Below, piece after piece: positions 1 to 7,390 of a DNA stretch of 64,000 nucleotides. Source of the DNA: Pseudomonas sp. 2FG (lineage in GTDB: Bacteria; Pseudomonadota; Gammaproteobacteria; Pseudomonadales; Pseudomonadaceae); NCBI RefSeq assembly GCF_005502935.1, contig NZ_SCMP01000006.1, positions 175,098 to 239,097 on the forward strand. The letters are read 5' to 3'. A program made the position numbers and the translations under genes. Numbering within the stretch: the stretch's first letter is position 1; every line of letters begins with the position of its first letter. The notes beneath the pieces were generated by a model that worked only from the letters and a program-made list of their open reading frames with translations, did no database searches and was not told where the DNA came from.

Positions 1-14
1 CCAGCGCCCAAACG

Positions 15-36
15 AAAAAGGGCGCCGAGGGCGCCC
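15..36 (-). terminator. Intrinsic terminator of the parA-like gene
   Basis: A GGGCGCC / GGCGCCC stem with a 3-base loop lies at 20-36. Read on the minus strand it is followed by a run of five T (the AAAAA at 15-19 on plus). It lies about 20 bp past the parA-like stop codon. The plus-strand side also has a short T-rich tail, so it may work for a convergent gene left of the window too. Confidence 0.75.
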
Positions 37-56
37 TTTATTCTTGCAGCGGGCTG

Positions 57-830
57 TTAGCCCTCGCTTTCCAGCAAACGGTGCAGCTCGACGAACTGCT
101 GAGTCAGCTTGTGCCGCGGCTCGAGGAAGATCAGCGGGGTGCAAGCCTGGTGCGACTCGCGCATCTTCACCGAGCTACTCAGATACACCGGCAACACCGG
201 CAGATTCTCGGCGATCAGCTCATCCAGCAACTGCTGCGGCAGCGTCGCGCGCGGCTGGAACTGATTGACCACTATGCCCTCGACTTCCAGCCCCTCGTTG
301 TGGTCCTCCTTCAGTTCGTCGATCTCGGCGAGCAGGCCATACAGCGCCTGACGCGAGAAACTGTCGCAATCGAAGGGGATCAGGCAGCGGTCGGCGGCGA
401 TCAGCGCGGAAACCGTGTAGAAGTTCAGCGCCGGCGGGGTGTCCAGGTAGATCCGGTCGTAGTCCTCGGCCAAGTCATCCAGCAGCTTTCGCAGCTTGTT
501 GATCTTGTGCTTGGCCTCGAGCTTGGGCTGCAGATCGGCCAACTCGGCGGTGGCGGTGACCACATGCAGGTTGTCGAACGGGGTCTCGTAGATATCGACC
601 TTGCCCTTCCTGGCAAAAGCCCCGGCGGCCAGGGTCTGCTTGAAAAAGTCGGCGATGCCCATGGGAATCTCGTCGCCGGTCAGGCCGGTGAGATACTGCG
701 TCGAGTTGGCCTGCGAATCCAGGTCGACCAACAGCGTGCGATGCCCCTGTGCCGCACTCACCGCCGCCAGGTTGCAAGCGATACTGGACTTACCCACCCC
801 GCCTTTCTGATTGAATACCACGCGCCGCAT
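57..830 (-). CDS. ParA/Soj-family ATPase (orphan)
   Basis: A 257-residue Walker-type ATPase of the ParA/MinD superfamily. The N-terminus carries the deviant Walker A motif KGGVGKSS (about residues 8-15). VDLDSQAN and LDTPP are the Walker A' and Walker B regions. The start at 830 was chosen over a longer frame to 908 because a GGAGG Shine-Dalgarno (837-841) precedes this ATG and family proteins begin right at the RRVVFNQKGG strand. No parB-like partner is adjacent, so a role in chromosome or plasmid partitioning cannot be claimed; orphan ParA proteins often position other cargo. In P. aeruginosa, from memory, a similar gene lies near hemE. A palindromic repeat abuts its ribosome binding site. 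Confidence 0.9.
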   Translation of the reverse strand: MRRVVFNQKGGVGKSSIACNLAAVSAAQGHRTLLVDLDSQANSTQYLTGLTGDEIPMGIADFFKQTLAAGAFARKGKVDIYETPFDNLHVVTATAELADLQPKLEAKHKINKLRKLLDDLAEDYDRIYLDTPPALNFYTVSALIAADRCLIPFDCDSFSRQALYGLLAEIDELKEDHNEGLEVEGIVVNQFQPRATLPQQLLDELIAENLPVLPVYLSSSVKMRESHQACTPLIFLEPRHKLTQQFVELHRLLESEG

Positions 831-842
831 ATCGCACCTCCC

Positions 843-988
843 TGAGAACCTGCTCAATATCTGCTGCGCTTGGCCATGCTGCGTTGAAAACAGGCTCGGA
901 CTGCTCATTTACCACTCGTAAACTCCGCGCCCTCGCCTGTTTTCGCCTTGCCTGGCCTGCGCTCGCGACGATCTTGAACAGGTTCTGA
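843..988. repeat. 146-bp palindromic MITE-like element, copy A
   Basis: The ends are imperfect inverted repeats: TGAGAACCTGCTCAATATC at 843-861 pairs with 970-988 with three mismatches. Inside is a nested hairpin core: AAAACAGGC ... GCCTGTTTT arms enclosing a TTTAC/GTAAA stem. Read on the minus strand, the core is near-identical to the element at 4517-4660 (shared stretch GCGGAGTTTACGAG, then GGTAAATGAGCAG). It encodes no protein and starts 2 bp upstream of the parA-like Shine-Dalgarno, so it makes up that gene's 5' region. Small open frames across it are by-products of the repeat. Confidence 0.8.
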
Positions 989-1181
989 ACCGTCGAAGCC
1001 TGGGATTCTAAGCAAAGCGCGTGACGAGGGCGAGGTGGATAGTCGAACGGTGACCAGTGGCGCGGTTATTTCCCGCAAATACCGGCACACTGGCCGCCCA
1101 TTTGCGCAGTTGGCGGGCAAAATGCGGCTTTTCGCCGTCATCGACAGCCCCGCGCCTCGCCCGGAATAATGCAGCCAACGT

Positions 1182-1210
1182 TTGCCTGAGGGTCGCAGGG
1201 CCTGGATAAT
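1182..1210 (+). promoter_or_regulatory. Candidate sigma-70 promoter of the APE operon
   Basis: TTGCCT (1182-1187), a 17-bp spacer and GATAAT (1205-1210) lie about 100 bp upstream of the first APE gene. This is the best -35/-10 pair seen in the 831-1311 gap. The rest of that gap, apart from the repeat at 843-988, shows nothing recognisable. Confidence 0.5.
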
Positions 1211-1311
1211 GCCCGCCCTTTGCTATGGCGCTATCGACAAGGCCTTTGTCGTTCAGGAATCACCCTCGTCGACATGAGTGTCCACAGGGGCCGAAAAGAG
1301 CTCTTCGCCCG

Positions 1312-2037
1312 ATGCATTTCAGTATTACTCAATGGCGCGCCTGGGCCCCCGGACTAGAGAGCCTGCACGACTGGCAAGCCTGGGCTCGGCAGCCGTGGCG
1401 GCCGGCCGCTGGCGCGGCGCAACCGGACGTGGCGTTTCTCCCCGCCCTGCAACGCCGCCGTCTCAGCCGCTTGGCGCGCATGGCCTTCAGCGTCGCCTGG
1501 CCCCTGGCCGAATCGCGCGTAGGGCAGCCGCAGCTGCCACTGGTATTCGCCTCCCGGCACGGCGAAACCCCACGCACCTTCGCCCTGTTGAGTGACCTGG
1601 CCGAGCAGACGCCGCTCTCACCGACGCAGTTCAGCCTCTCGGTGCATAACGCGATCATTGGCTTGTGGTCGATCCTGCGCGGCGACACCAGCGAGATGAC
1701 CGCATTGGCCGCCGAGGGTGACGGCCTCGAGCACGCGATCCTCGAAGCCGGCATGTTGCTCACGGCAGGCGCGCCGGCGGTGCTGGTGGTGATTGCCGAG
1801 GATCTACCGCCAGCGGCCTATGCCCCCTGGATCGACGACGTGCCGTTTCCCTATGCCGTTGGCCTGTTGCTGACGCCCGGCACGGACTGGCAACTGAGCC
1901 TCGGCGAAAATACCGCGCCCGCACCAACGGCCGAGTGGCCGCATGCCCTGAGCCTGCTGCACACCCTGTTAAGCCACCACTCTCACTGCCAGCATCATTG
2001 GAAGAGTCGCGCATGGACCTGGCAACACAAGCCCTGA
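1312..2037 (+). CDS. apeC: Beta-ketoacyl synthase-like chain-length factor (ApeC-type)
   Basis: A 241-residue protein of the N-terminal ketoacyl-synthase-like family found in aryl-polyene clusters, where it pairs with the ketosynthase ApeO as chain-length factor. Recognisable blocks are the opening FSITQWRAWAPG, then LSVHNAIIGLWSI and AGAPAVLVVIAEDLP. It is much shorter than a true ketosynthase and lacks an active-site Cys block, as expected for a non-catalytic partner. The start at 1312 is preferred because the homologous region begins there and AAAAGAG lies upstream; an in-frame start at 1225 would add an unconserved leader. It is the first gene of an operon and overlaps the next gene by 25 nt. 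Confidence 0.85.
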   Translation: MHFSITQWRAWAPGLESLHDWQAWARQPWRPAAGAAQPDVAFLPALQRRRLSRLARMAFSVAWPLAESRVGQPQLPLVFASRHGETPRTFALLSDLAEQTPLSPTQFSLSVHNAIIGLWSILRGDTSEMTALAAEGDGLEHAILEAGMLLTAGAPAVLVVIAEDLPPAAYAPWIDDVPFPYAVGLLLTPGTDWQLSLGENTAPAPTAEWPHALSLLHTLLSHHSHCQHHWKSRAWTWQHKP

Positions 2038-2822
2038 AGCGGCGCGCCAACGCGCCCTACCCGTGGCGGCTGCTCGCCACCGGCGCCAGCTTCGCCCTGT
2101 TCGGCCTCGGCGGCCTGTGCCTGCGCGTGCTGGTTTTCCCGCTGCTGGCGCTGCTGCCGGGCGATGCCCCGAGCCGGCGACGCCGGGCGCGCGCCACCAT
2201 CAGCCGGCTGTTCTGGCTGTTCGTGCAATTCATGTATCGCAGCGGTGTGCTGACGTTTGCAGTGGAAGGCGCCGAGCGCCTGGGGCGACCGGGTCAGCTG
2301 ATCATCGCCAATCACCCCTCGCTGATCGATGTGGTGGTACTGGTCGCGCTGATCCGCGACGCCAACTGCGTGGTCAAACAGAGCCTGTGGGACAATCCCT
2401 TCATGCGCGGGCCGATCCGCGCCGCGTGTTACATCAGCAACAGCGGCAGCCTGGACATGCTCGACGAAGCCGCCGACGCCCTGCGCCAAGGCCAGACGCT
2501 GATCGTCTTCCCCGAAGGCACCCGCACCACGCCCGGCCAAGCCCCGCAATTTCACCGCGGCGCCGCGGCCATCGCCCTGCGCGGCGCCAGGCTGGTCACC
2601 CCGGTGGTGATCAGCGTCAGCCCGACCACCCTGACCAAGGCCGAGCCCTGGTACCGCATTCCGTCGCGACGTTTCCACTTTCAGCTGCGCGTCGGCGAGG
2701 ATATCGACCCGCAACTGTTCGCCGCACAGGGCCCCGCGCCCAGGGCCTCACGCAAGCTCAACGAGCATTTGCACCAGCATTTCATTAAGGAGCTCGGCAA
2801 AGATGAGCGATCTGCAGCTTGA
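2013..2822 (+). CDS. apeD: Lysophospholipid acyltransferase-like protein (ApeD-type)
   Basis: A 269-residue PlsC-type glycerolipid acyltransferase homologue. An N-terminal hydrophobic segment (about residues 20-45) precedes the acyltransferase motifs NHPSLID (NHx4D catalytic block) and VFPEGTRT. The ATG at 2013 follows GGAAGAG and overlaps apeC, indicating translational coupling. In APE clusters this enzyme is thought to attach or transfer the polyene acyl chain to a lipid anchor; the exact acceptor is not visible from sequence. It probably acts at the inner membrane. It overlaps the ACP gene downstream by 20 nt. Confidence 0.85.
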   Translation: MDLATQALKRRANAPYPWRLLATGASFALFGLGGLCLRVLVFPLLALLPGDAPSRRRRARATISRLFWLFVQFMYRSGVLTFAVEGAERLGRPGQLIIANHPSLIDVVVLVALIRDANCVVKQSLWDNPFMRGPIRAACYISNSGSLDMLDEAADALRQGQTLIVFPEGTRTTPGQAPQFHRGAAAIALRGARLVTPVVISVSPTTLTKAEPWYRIPSRRFHFQLRVGEDIDPQLFAAQGPAPRASRKLNEHLHQHFIKELGKDERSAA

Positions 2823-3063
2823 GATTAAAACGCTGATCATCGAGGCCCTGGGCCTGGAAGACCTCGGCCCAGACGACATCGACGCCGAGATGAGCCTGTT
2901 CGGTGAAGGCCTCGGCCTCGACTCGGTCGACGCCCTGGAGCTGGGCCTGGCGATTCAGAAGCGCTTCGGCTTCAAGATCGACGCCGACGCCAAAGATACC
3001 CGCAAGCATTTTACCAACGTGGCCAGCCTCGCCGTCTTCGTGACCGCCCAGCAAGCCGCGTGA
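2803..3063 (+). CDS. apeE: Acyl carrier protein (ApeE-type)
   Basis: An 86-residue acidic acyl carrier protein. The phosphopantetheine attachment site is Ser41 in GLDSVDALEL. It is the first of two tandem ACPs in the cluster, 12 bp upstream of the second. In studied APE systems the two ACPs carry the starter and the growing polyene for the ApeO/ApeC and ApeR ketosynthases. No dedicated phosphopantetheinyl transferase gene is visible in the window, so activation would depend on an enzyme encoded elsewhere. It overlaps apeD by 20 nt. Confidence 0.9.
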   Translation: MSDLQLEIKTLIIEALGLEDLGPDDIDAEMSLFGEGLGLDSVDALELGLAIQKRFGFKIDADAKDTRKHFTNVASLAVFVTAQQAA

Positions 3064-3075
3064 GAGAGAACGAGC

Positions 3076-3333
3076 ATGCAAAACCGTGACGAAATTTTCA
3101 GCACCCTGCGCGACGCCCTGGTGGAACTGTTCGAGCTCGAACCCGAGCGGATCGACCTGCAAGCCAACCTCTATCAGGACCTGGAAATCGACAGCATCGA
3201 CGCCGTCGACCTGATCGACCACATCAAGCGCAAAACCGGCAAGAAACTCGCCGCCGAGGAGTTCAAGGCGGTACGCAGCGTCGGCGACGTGGTCGAGGCG
3301 GTGTATCGCCTGGTCAATGCACCCGCGGCATGA
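3076..3333 (+). CDS. apeF: Acyl carrier protein (ApeF-type)
   Basis: An 85-residue acyl carrier protein with Ser40 in the DSIDAVDL pantetheine site. It has the helix pattern of type II ACPs and begins 12 bp after apeE. A GAGAGAACGAG tract lies just before its ATG. Its sequence is clearly different from the first ACP, consistent with a division of labour between starter loading and elongation, which is inferred from characterised APE clusters. The stop codon overlaps the start of the next gene. Confidence 0.9.
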   Translation: MQNRDEIFSTLRDALVELFELEPERIDLQANLYQDLEIDSIDAVDLIDHIKRKTGKKLAAEEFKAVRSVGDVVEAVYRLVNAPAA

Positions 3334-3884
3334 TGAGCCGACTGATCGGTCTGGTACTGCTGTTGGCCGGCCTGAGCTACCCCTTTGCGGTGTATTTCGG
3401 CCAGCAACAGCTGTCGCCGCGCGTCTTCGCCCTGCTGCTCGGCGGCCTCTGGCTGGCGCGGCTGCTGAGCCATGCGCAGCGCCCCGGCAGCCGCTGGATG
3501 GCCGCGGCCGCGTTGGTGTTCTGCCTGCTGCTGGGGCTGGCGGACAACCCCGAACTGCTGCGCTGGTATCCGGTGCTGATCAGCCTGTTCTGCCTGGGCC
3601 TGTTCGGCCTCAGCCTTAGCCAGCGCTTCGGCCCGCCGCTGGTCGAGCGCATTGCGCGCCTGCGTGAGCCGGAACTGCCGGAAGTTGCCGTGCGCTATAC
3701 CCGCCAGGTGACCAAGGTCTGGATCGGCTTCTTCCTCGGTAATGGCGCCCTCGCCAGCGCCTTGACCCTGTGGGCGCCGCTGAGCTGGTGGGCGCTGTAC
3801 ACCGGGCTGATTGCCTACGGGCTGATGGGCCTGCTGTTCGCCGGCGAATGGCTGGTGCGCCAGCACGTGCGAGGCCTGGCATGA
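3330..3884 (+). CDS. apeG: Integral membrane protein of APE cluster (ApeG-type, COG4648-like)
   Basis: A 184-residue membrane protein with about five hydrophobic segments: roughly residues 3-22, 32-46, 57-71, 82-98 and 130-175 (the last probably two helices). Family members are found almost only in APE-type clusters. The biochemical role is unknown; an inner-membrane scaffold or transport aid is possible. Two ATGs stand in tandem (3330 and 3333), and the start at 3330 overlaps the apeF stop by 4 nt. Its own stop overlaps the ligase start. Confidence 0.75.
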   Translation: MMSRLIGLVLLLAGLSYPFAVYFGQQQLSPRVFALLLGGLWLARLLSHAQRPGSRWMAAAALVFCLLLGLADNPELLRWYPVLISLFCLGLFGLSLSQRFGPPLVERIARLREPELPEVAVRYTRQVTKVWIGFFLGNGALASALTLWAPLSWWALYTGLIAYGLMGLLFAGEWLVRQHVRGLA

Positions 3885-5710
3885 ACTGGCTCGGTCTTGA
3901 GCGCTTACTGCTGGCGGAACAACCGGCGCGCCCGGTCACGCTGGAGCCCATGCTGCTGCACGCAGAGCTGCGCGAGCAGGCGCTGCGCCTGGCCGCCGGC
4001 TTGCAAGCGCGGGGCGTCCGGCGCCTGGCCGTGCACCTGGAGGATGCCGCCGAGCTGGCCATCGCCCTGCTCGGCGCCTGGCGTGCCGGGGTCAGCGTGC
4101 TGCTGCCGGCCGACCTGCAGGCGCAAACCCGCCAGCGCCTGAACGCCGAGGTCGACCTCTGGCTGAGCGATCAACCCGGCGACGCCAGCCTGGCCAGCCT
4201 GCTCGCCGAGCCGCTGCCGGGTGCCCTGCTGGATCTTGAGCACTGCCGCCTGACCCTCTGTACTTCAGGCTCCAGCGGCGAGCCCAAGCCGATCGACAAA
4301 TCCCTGCGCCAGCTAAGCAATGAAGTCCAGGCCCTGGAGCGCCTGTGGGGCGCCGAGCTGGGCAATGCCTGCATCATCGGCAGCGTGGCCGCGCAACATA
4401 TCTACGGCCTGCTGTTCCGGGTGCTCTGGCCGCTGTGCGCCGGGCGCGTATTTATCCGCCGCGCGCAGCCATTCCCGGAAGACCTGCAGCGCGCCAGCCT
4501 TTCTCTAAGTTATCTCGGGGGCTGTGGAAGCGTAGCGAGCGAAGATGAGGCAAGGCAAAAACAGGCGAGGCCGCGGAGTTTACGAGCGGTAAATGAGCAG
4601 GCCGAGCCTGTTTTTAACGCAGCATCATGCGCGAAGCCCGCAGTAGCTTCCGCGGCCCCCGACTTTGCCTGGGTTGCCAGCCCCGCCCTGCTCAAGCGCA
4701 TGGGCGACAACCTCGACTGGCCGGCGTTGCGCCGCGTACGTCGGGTGTTTTCCTCCGGCGGCGCACTGCCACTGGCAGCCGCGCAGCAGTTGCAGGCGAA
4801 CCTCGGCCAGTGGCCGACGGAGATCTTCGGCAGTTCGGAAACCGGCGGCATCGCCTGGCGCCAGGGTGCCCGCCTGTGGCAACCCTTCGTCGGCGTGCAA
4901 CTGAGCCTGAATAGCGCAGGCGCGCTGCGCATCCAGTCGCCGTACCTGCCCAGCGGGCATATCGAACAAACCGCCGATGGCGCCAAGCTCGAGGCCGACG
5001 GCCGCTTCGAACTGCTCGGGCGCCTCGACCGCATCGTCAAGCTGGAAGAAAACCGCATCTCCCTGCCGATGCTCGAACAGGCCCTGGCCAGCCACCCCTG
5101 GGTAGAGGAAGCGCGCCTCGGGGTGGTTCAGGACAATCGTGCCTACCTCGGCGCCCTGATCGCCTTGAGCGACGCCGGCCTGCACGCCTTGCGCAATCAG
5201 GGCCGGCGCACCTTGACCGGCAGCCTGCGCCAGCACCTCAGCGAACACTGCGCCGCGCTGGCCCTGCCGCGCCGCTGGCGCCTGGTGCGCCAGCTGCCGC
5301 TGAACGCCCAGGGCAAGCTGCCGCAGGCCGAGCTAGAGGCGTTGCTCTATGCCCCGCGCCCCCTGCAACCGCAGTTGCTCAGCCAGCGCGAAGAAGACGG
5401 CCAGTGGCAACTGGAGCTGGAAGTACCGCTGGATCTGGCGCACTTCACCGGGCACTTCCCGCAAACCCCGGTGCTGCCCGGCGTGGTGCAGATCGACTGG
5501 GCGCTGAGCCTGGCCCGGCAACTGATGTGCCTGCCGCCGCGCTTTGTCGGCATGGAGGTGCTGAAGTTCCAGCAACTGGCCCGCCCCGGCGACCGCCTGC
5601 ACCTGAGCCTGCGGTTCGACGCTTTACGCAGCAAGCTGTACTTCAGCTATCGCCATGGCGCAGCCAACTGTTCCTCCGGGCGCATCCTGCTGGGGCCGAC
5701 GCATGTCTGA
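3881..5710 (+). CDS. apeH: Fused AMP-ligase (ApeH-type) plus FabZ-like dehydratase (ApeI-type), with in-frame repeat insertion
   Basis: A 609-residue protein. Residues 1 to about 500 are an ANL-family acyl-AMP ligase: A3 motif TSGSSGEPK (128-136), FGSSETGG (about 316-323) and [13 protein letters not shown] as the hinge region. It would activate the aryl starter acid for the ACPs. The C-terminal ~90 residues form a hot-dog dehydratase with [14 protein letters not shown] (about residue 525), the ApeI-type domain that is a separate gene in the better known clusters. Residues 213-260 are encoded entirely by a palindromic repeat (4517-4660) that keeps the frame but is foreign to the family. The protein may be active with a loop insertion or may be impaired. 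The ATG at 3881 overlaps apeG. Confidence 0.85.
   Translation: MNWLGLERLLLAEQPARPVTLEPMLLHAELREQALRLAAGLQARGVRRLAVHLEDAAELAIALLGAWRAGVSVLLPADLQAQTRQRLNAEVDLWLSDQPGDASLASLLAEPLPGALLDLEHCRLTLCTSGSSGEPKPIDKSLRQLSNEVQALERLWGAELGNACIIGSVAAQHIYGLLFRVLWPLCAGRVFIRRAQPFPEDLQRASLSLSYLGGCGSVASEDEARQKQARPRSLRAVNEQAEPVFNAASCAKPAVASAAPDFAWVASPALLKRMGDNLDWPALRRVRRVFSSGGALPLAAAQQLQANLGQWPTEIFGSSETGGIAWRQGARLWQPFVGVQLSLNSAGALRIQSPYLPSGHIEQTADGAKLEADGRFELLGRLDRIVKLEENRISLPMLEQALASHPWVEEARLGVVQDNRAYLGALIALSDAGLHALRNQGRRTLTGSLRQHLSEHCAALALPRRWRLVRQLPLNAQGKLPQAELEALLYAPRPLQPQLLSQREEDGQWQLELEVPLDLAHFTGHFPQTPVLPGVVQIDWALSLARQLMCLPPRFVGMEVLKFQQLARPGDRLHLSLRFDALRSKLYFSYRHGAANCSSGRILLGPTHV
4517..4660. repeat. 144-bp MITE-like palindromic element, copy B, inside apeH
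   Basis: The inverted ends GGGGGCTGTGGAAGC (4517-4531) and GCTTCCGCGGCCCCC (4646-4660) match at 13 of 15 positions. The interior contains the nested hairpin core (AAAAACAGGC ... GCCTGTTTTT around TTTACGAGCGGTAAA) shared with 843-988. Its length is exactly 48 codons and the host frame reads through without a stop. No clear target duplication is seen beside it. Confidence 0.85.
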
Positions 5711-6461
5711 AGTCCGACTCTGCACCGTGATCCCGGTGTACAACCATGAACAGGCGGTGAGCGCGGTGCTGCAGCGGCTACTCGCGGCCGGACTGCCTTG
5801 TGTCTTGGTGGACGACGCCTCGCGGCCGAGCTGCGCCCTGGTGCTCGATCGACTCGCCGAGCAGCCGCAGGTCCACCTCGTTCGCCTGGCGGAAAACCAG
5901 GGTAAAGGCGGCGCGGTGATGGCCGGCCTGCGGGCAGCGGCGAACCTGGGCTTCAGCCATGCCCTGCAGGTCGACGCCGACGGCCAGCACGACCTGCAAA
6001 ACCTCCCACAGTTTCTCGCCCAGGCGCGCCAGGCGCCGCAGGCCGTGATCTGCGGCTACCCGCAGTACGACGCCAGCGTGCCCAAGGGCCGCCTGTACGC
6101 ACGCTATGCGACCCACGTCTGGGTCTGGATCAACAGCCTGTCGCTGAACATCCGCGACTCCATGTGCGGCTTTCGCGTCTACCCGTTGGCGCCGACCCTG
6201 GCGCTGATCGACTCGGTGCAAGTCGGCACCCGCATGGACTTCGACACGGAAATCCTCGTGCGCCTGAGCTGGCGCAATCAGCCGATGCACTGGCTGCCGG
6301 TTCGCGTGCATTACCCGGCGGACGGCGTCTCGCATTTCCGCCTGCTGCAGGACAACCTGCTGATCTCGAAGATGCACGCCAAACTGTTCTTCGGCATGCT
6401 CTGCCGCGCGCCGCTGATACTTTGGCGGCGCTGGTACGGGCGGCGCAGGTGGCGCGGATGA
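5703..6461 (+). CDS. Family 2 glycosyltransferase (N-terminal half of ApeJ-type function)
   Basis: A 252-residue GT2 (GT-A fold) enzyme of the dolichol-phosphate-mannose-synthase-like group. Visible motifs are VIPVYNHE near the N-terminus, VDDAS, ENQGKGGAVMAGL for nucleotide-sugar binding and VDADGQHD (the DxD metal site). The ATG at 5703 overlaps the end of apeH; a longer frame from 5655 would add unconserved residues. In several APE clusters a single protein (ApeJ) combines glycosyltransferase and acyltransferase parts; here they are two genes overlapping by 4 nt. It probably glycosylates the polyene or its lipid anchor, which is inference. Confidence 0.8.
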   Translation: MSEVRLCTVIPVYNHEQAVSAVLQRLLAAGLPCVLVDDASRPSCALVLDRLAEQPQVHLVRLAENQGKGGAVMAGLRAAANLGFSHALQVDADGQHDLQNLPQFLAQARQAPQAVICGYPQYDASVPKGRLYARYATHVWVWINSLSLNIRDSMCGFRVYPLAPTLALIDSVQVGTRMDFDTEILVRLSWRNQPMHWLPVRVHYPADGVSHFRLLQDNLLISKMHAKLFFGMLCRAPLILWRRWYGRRRWRG

Positions 6462-7390
6462 GCCGCGAACACTGGGCCAGGCACGGCGAACGCGGCAGCT
6501 TCCTGCTGATGCGCTGCACCGCCTGGGCCGCGCGCCACCTCGGGCGGCGGGCGCTCAGCCCGCTGCTGCATCTGATCGTGCTGTACTTCTTCCTGTTCGG
6601 CCGCCGCGCCCGCCTGAGCATCTGGGACTATCAGCAGCGCCTCGCCGCCTGGAGTGGCCGCAGCGAACTGCGGCCGACCCTGAGATCGATCTTCGGCCAA
6701 TTTATGGCCTTCGCCGACGCCCTGCTGGACAAGCTCGACGTGTGGAACGGCCGCCTGCGCCTGGAGCAGATCGACATCCGCGACCCGGCCAACCTGCGTG
6801 CCCAGCTGCGCGGCTCGCGCGGGCAGATGTTGGTCGGTGCGCACCTGGGTAACCTCGAGGTCTGCCGCGCCCTGGCCGAGCTCGGCGAGCAGGTGCAGAT
6901 GAACGTGCTGGTGCATACCAAGCACGCCGAACAGTTCAATCGCCTGCTCGGCCAGGCTGGCGCCAGCCACCTGCGGCTGATCCAGGTCAGCGAGCTGGAC
7001 CCGGCGATCATGCTGCAACTGAGCCAGCGCCTGGAGCGCGGCGAGTGGCTGGCGATCGCCGGTGACCGGGTGCCGCTGCACGGCGCACGCACCGCCAGGG
7101 TGGATTTCCTCGGCCAGCCCGCCGACCTGCCGCAAGGCCCGTGGCTGCTGGCCGGACTGCTGCAATGCCCGATCAATCTGCTGTTCTGCCTGAAGCACGA
7201 GCAGCGCTACCAGCTGACTCTCGAGCCCTTCGCCGAACGCATCGAATGGCGCCGTAGCGAGCGCGAGCAGGTGATCCGCCACTGGGCCCAACGCTATGCC
7301 GAGCGCCTGGGCCATCACTGCCTGCAAGCGCCGCAACAATGGTTCAACTTCTTCCCTTTCTGGACTACCCATGACGACAGATCAGCCTGA
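6458..7390 (+). CDS. LpxL/HtrB-family acyltransferase (C-terminal half of ApeJ-type function)
   Basis: A 310-residue acyltransferase of the lipid A biosynthesis lauroyl/myristoyl transferase family. A hydrophobic N-terminal anchor (HLIVLYFFLFGRRARLSIWD, about residues 38-57) precedes VGAHLGNLEV, which corresponds to the HxxxxE/D catalytic region, and the later AGDRVPLHGARTARVDFLG block. The family normally moves an acyl chain from ACP to a lipid at the inner membrane, which fits attachment of the ACP-bound polyene. The ATG at 6458 overlaps the glycosyltransferase stop. The frame stays open far upstream, but those residues are antisense-like and are not counted. Confidence 0.8.
   Translation: MSREHWARHGERGSFLLMRCTAWAARHLGRRALSPLLHLIVLYFFLFGRRARLSIWDYQQRLAAWSGRSELRPTLRSIFGQFMAFADALLDKLDVWNGRLRLEQIDIRDPANLRAQLRGSRGQMLVGAHLGNLEVCRALAELGEQVQMNVLVHTKHAEQFNRLLGQAGASHLRLIQVSELDPAIMLQLSQRLERGEWLAIAGDRVPLHGARTARVDFLGQPADLPQGPWLLAGLLQCPINLLFCLKHEQRYQLTLEPFAERIEWRRSEREQVIRHWAQRYAERLGHHCLQAPQQWFNFFPFWTTHDDRSA

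Noticed and set aside
905..1141. Small minus-strand open frame upstream of the parA-like gene
   Set aside because: It runs through the palindromic repeat, has no Shine-Dalgarno and resembles no protein family.
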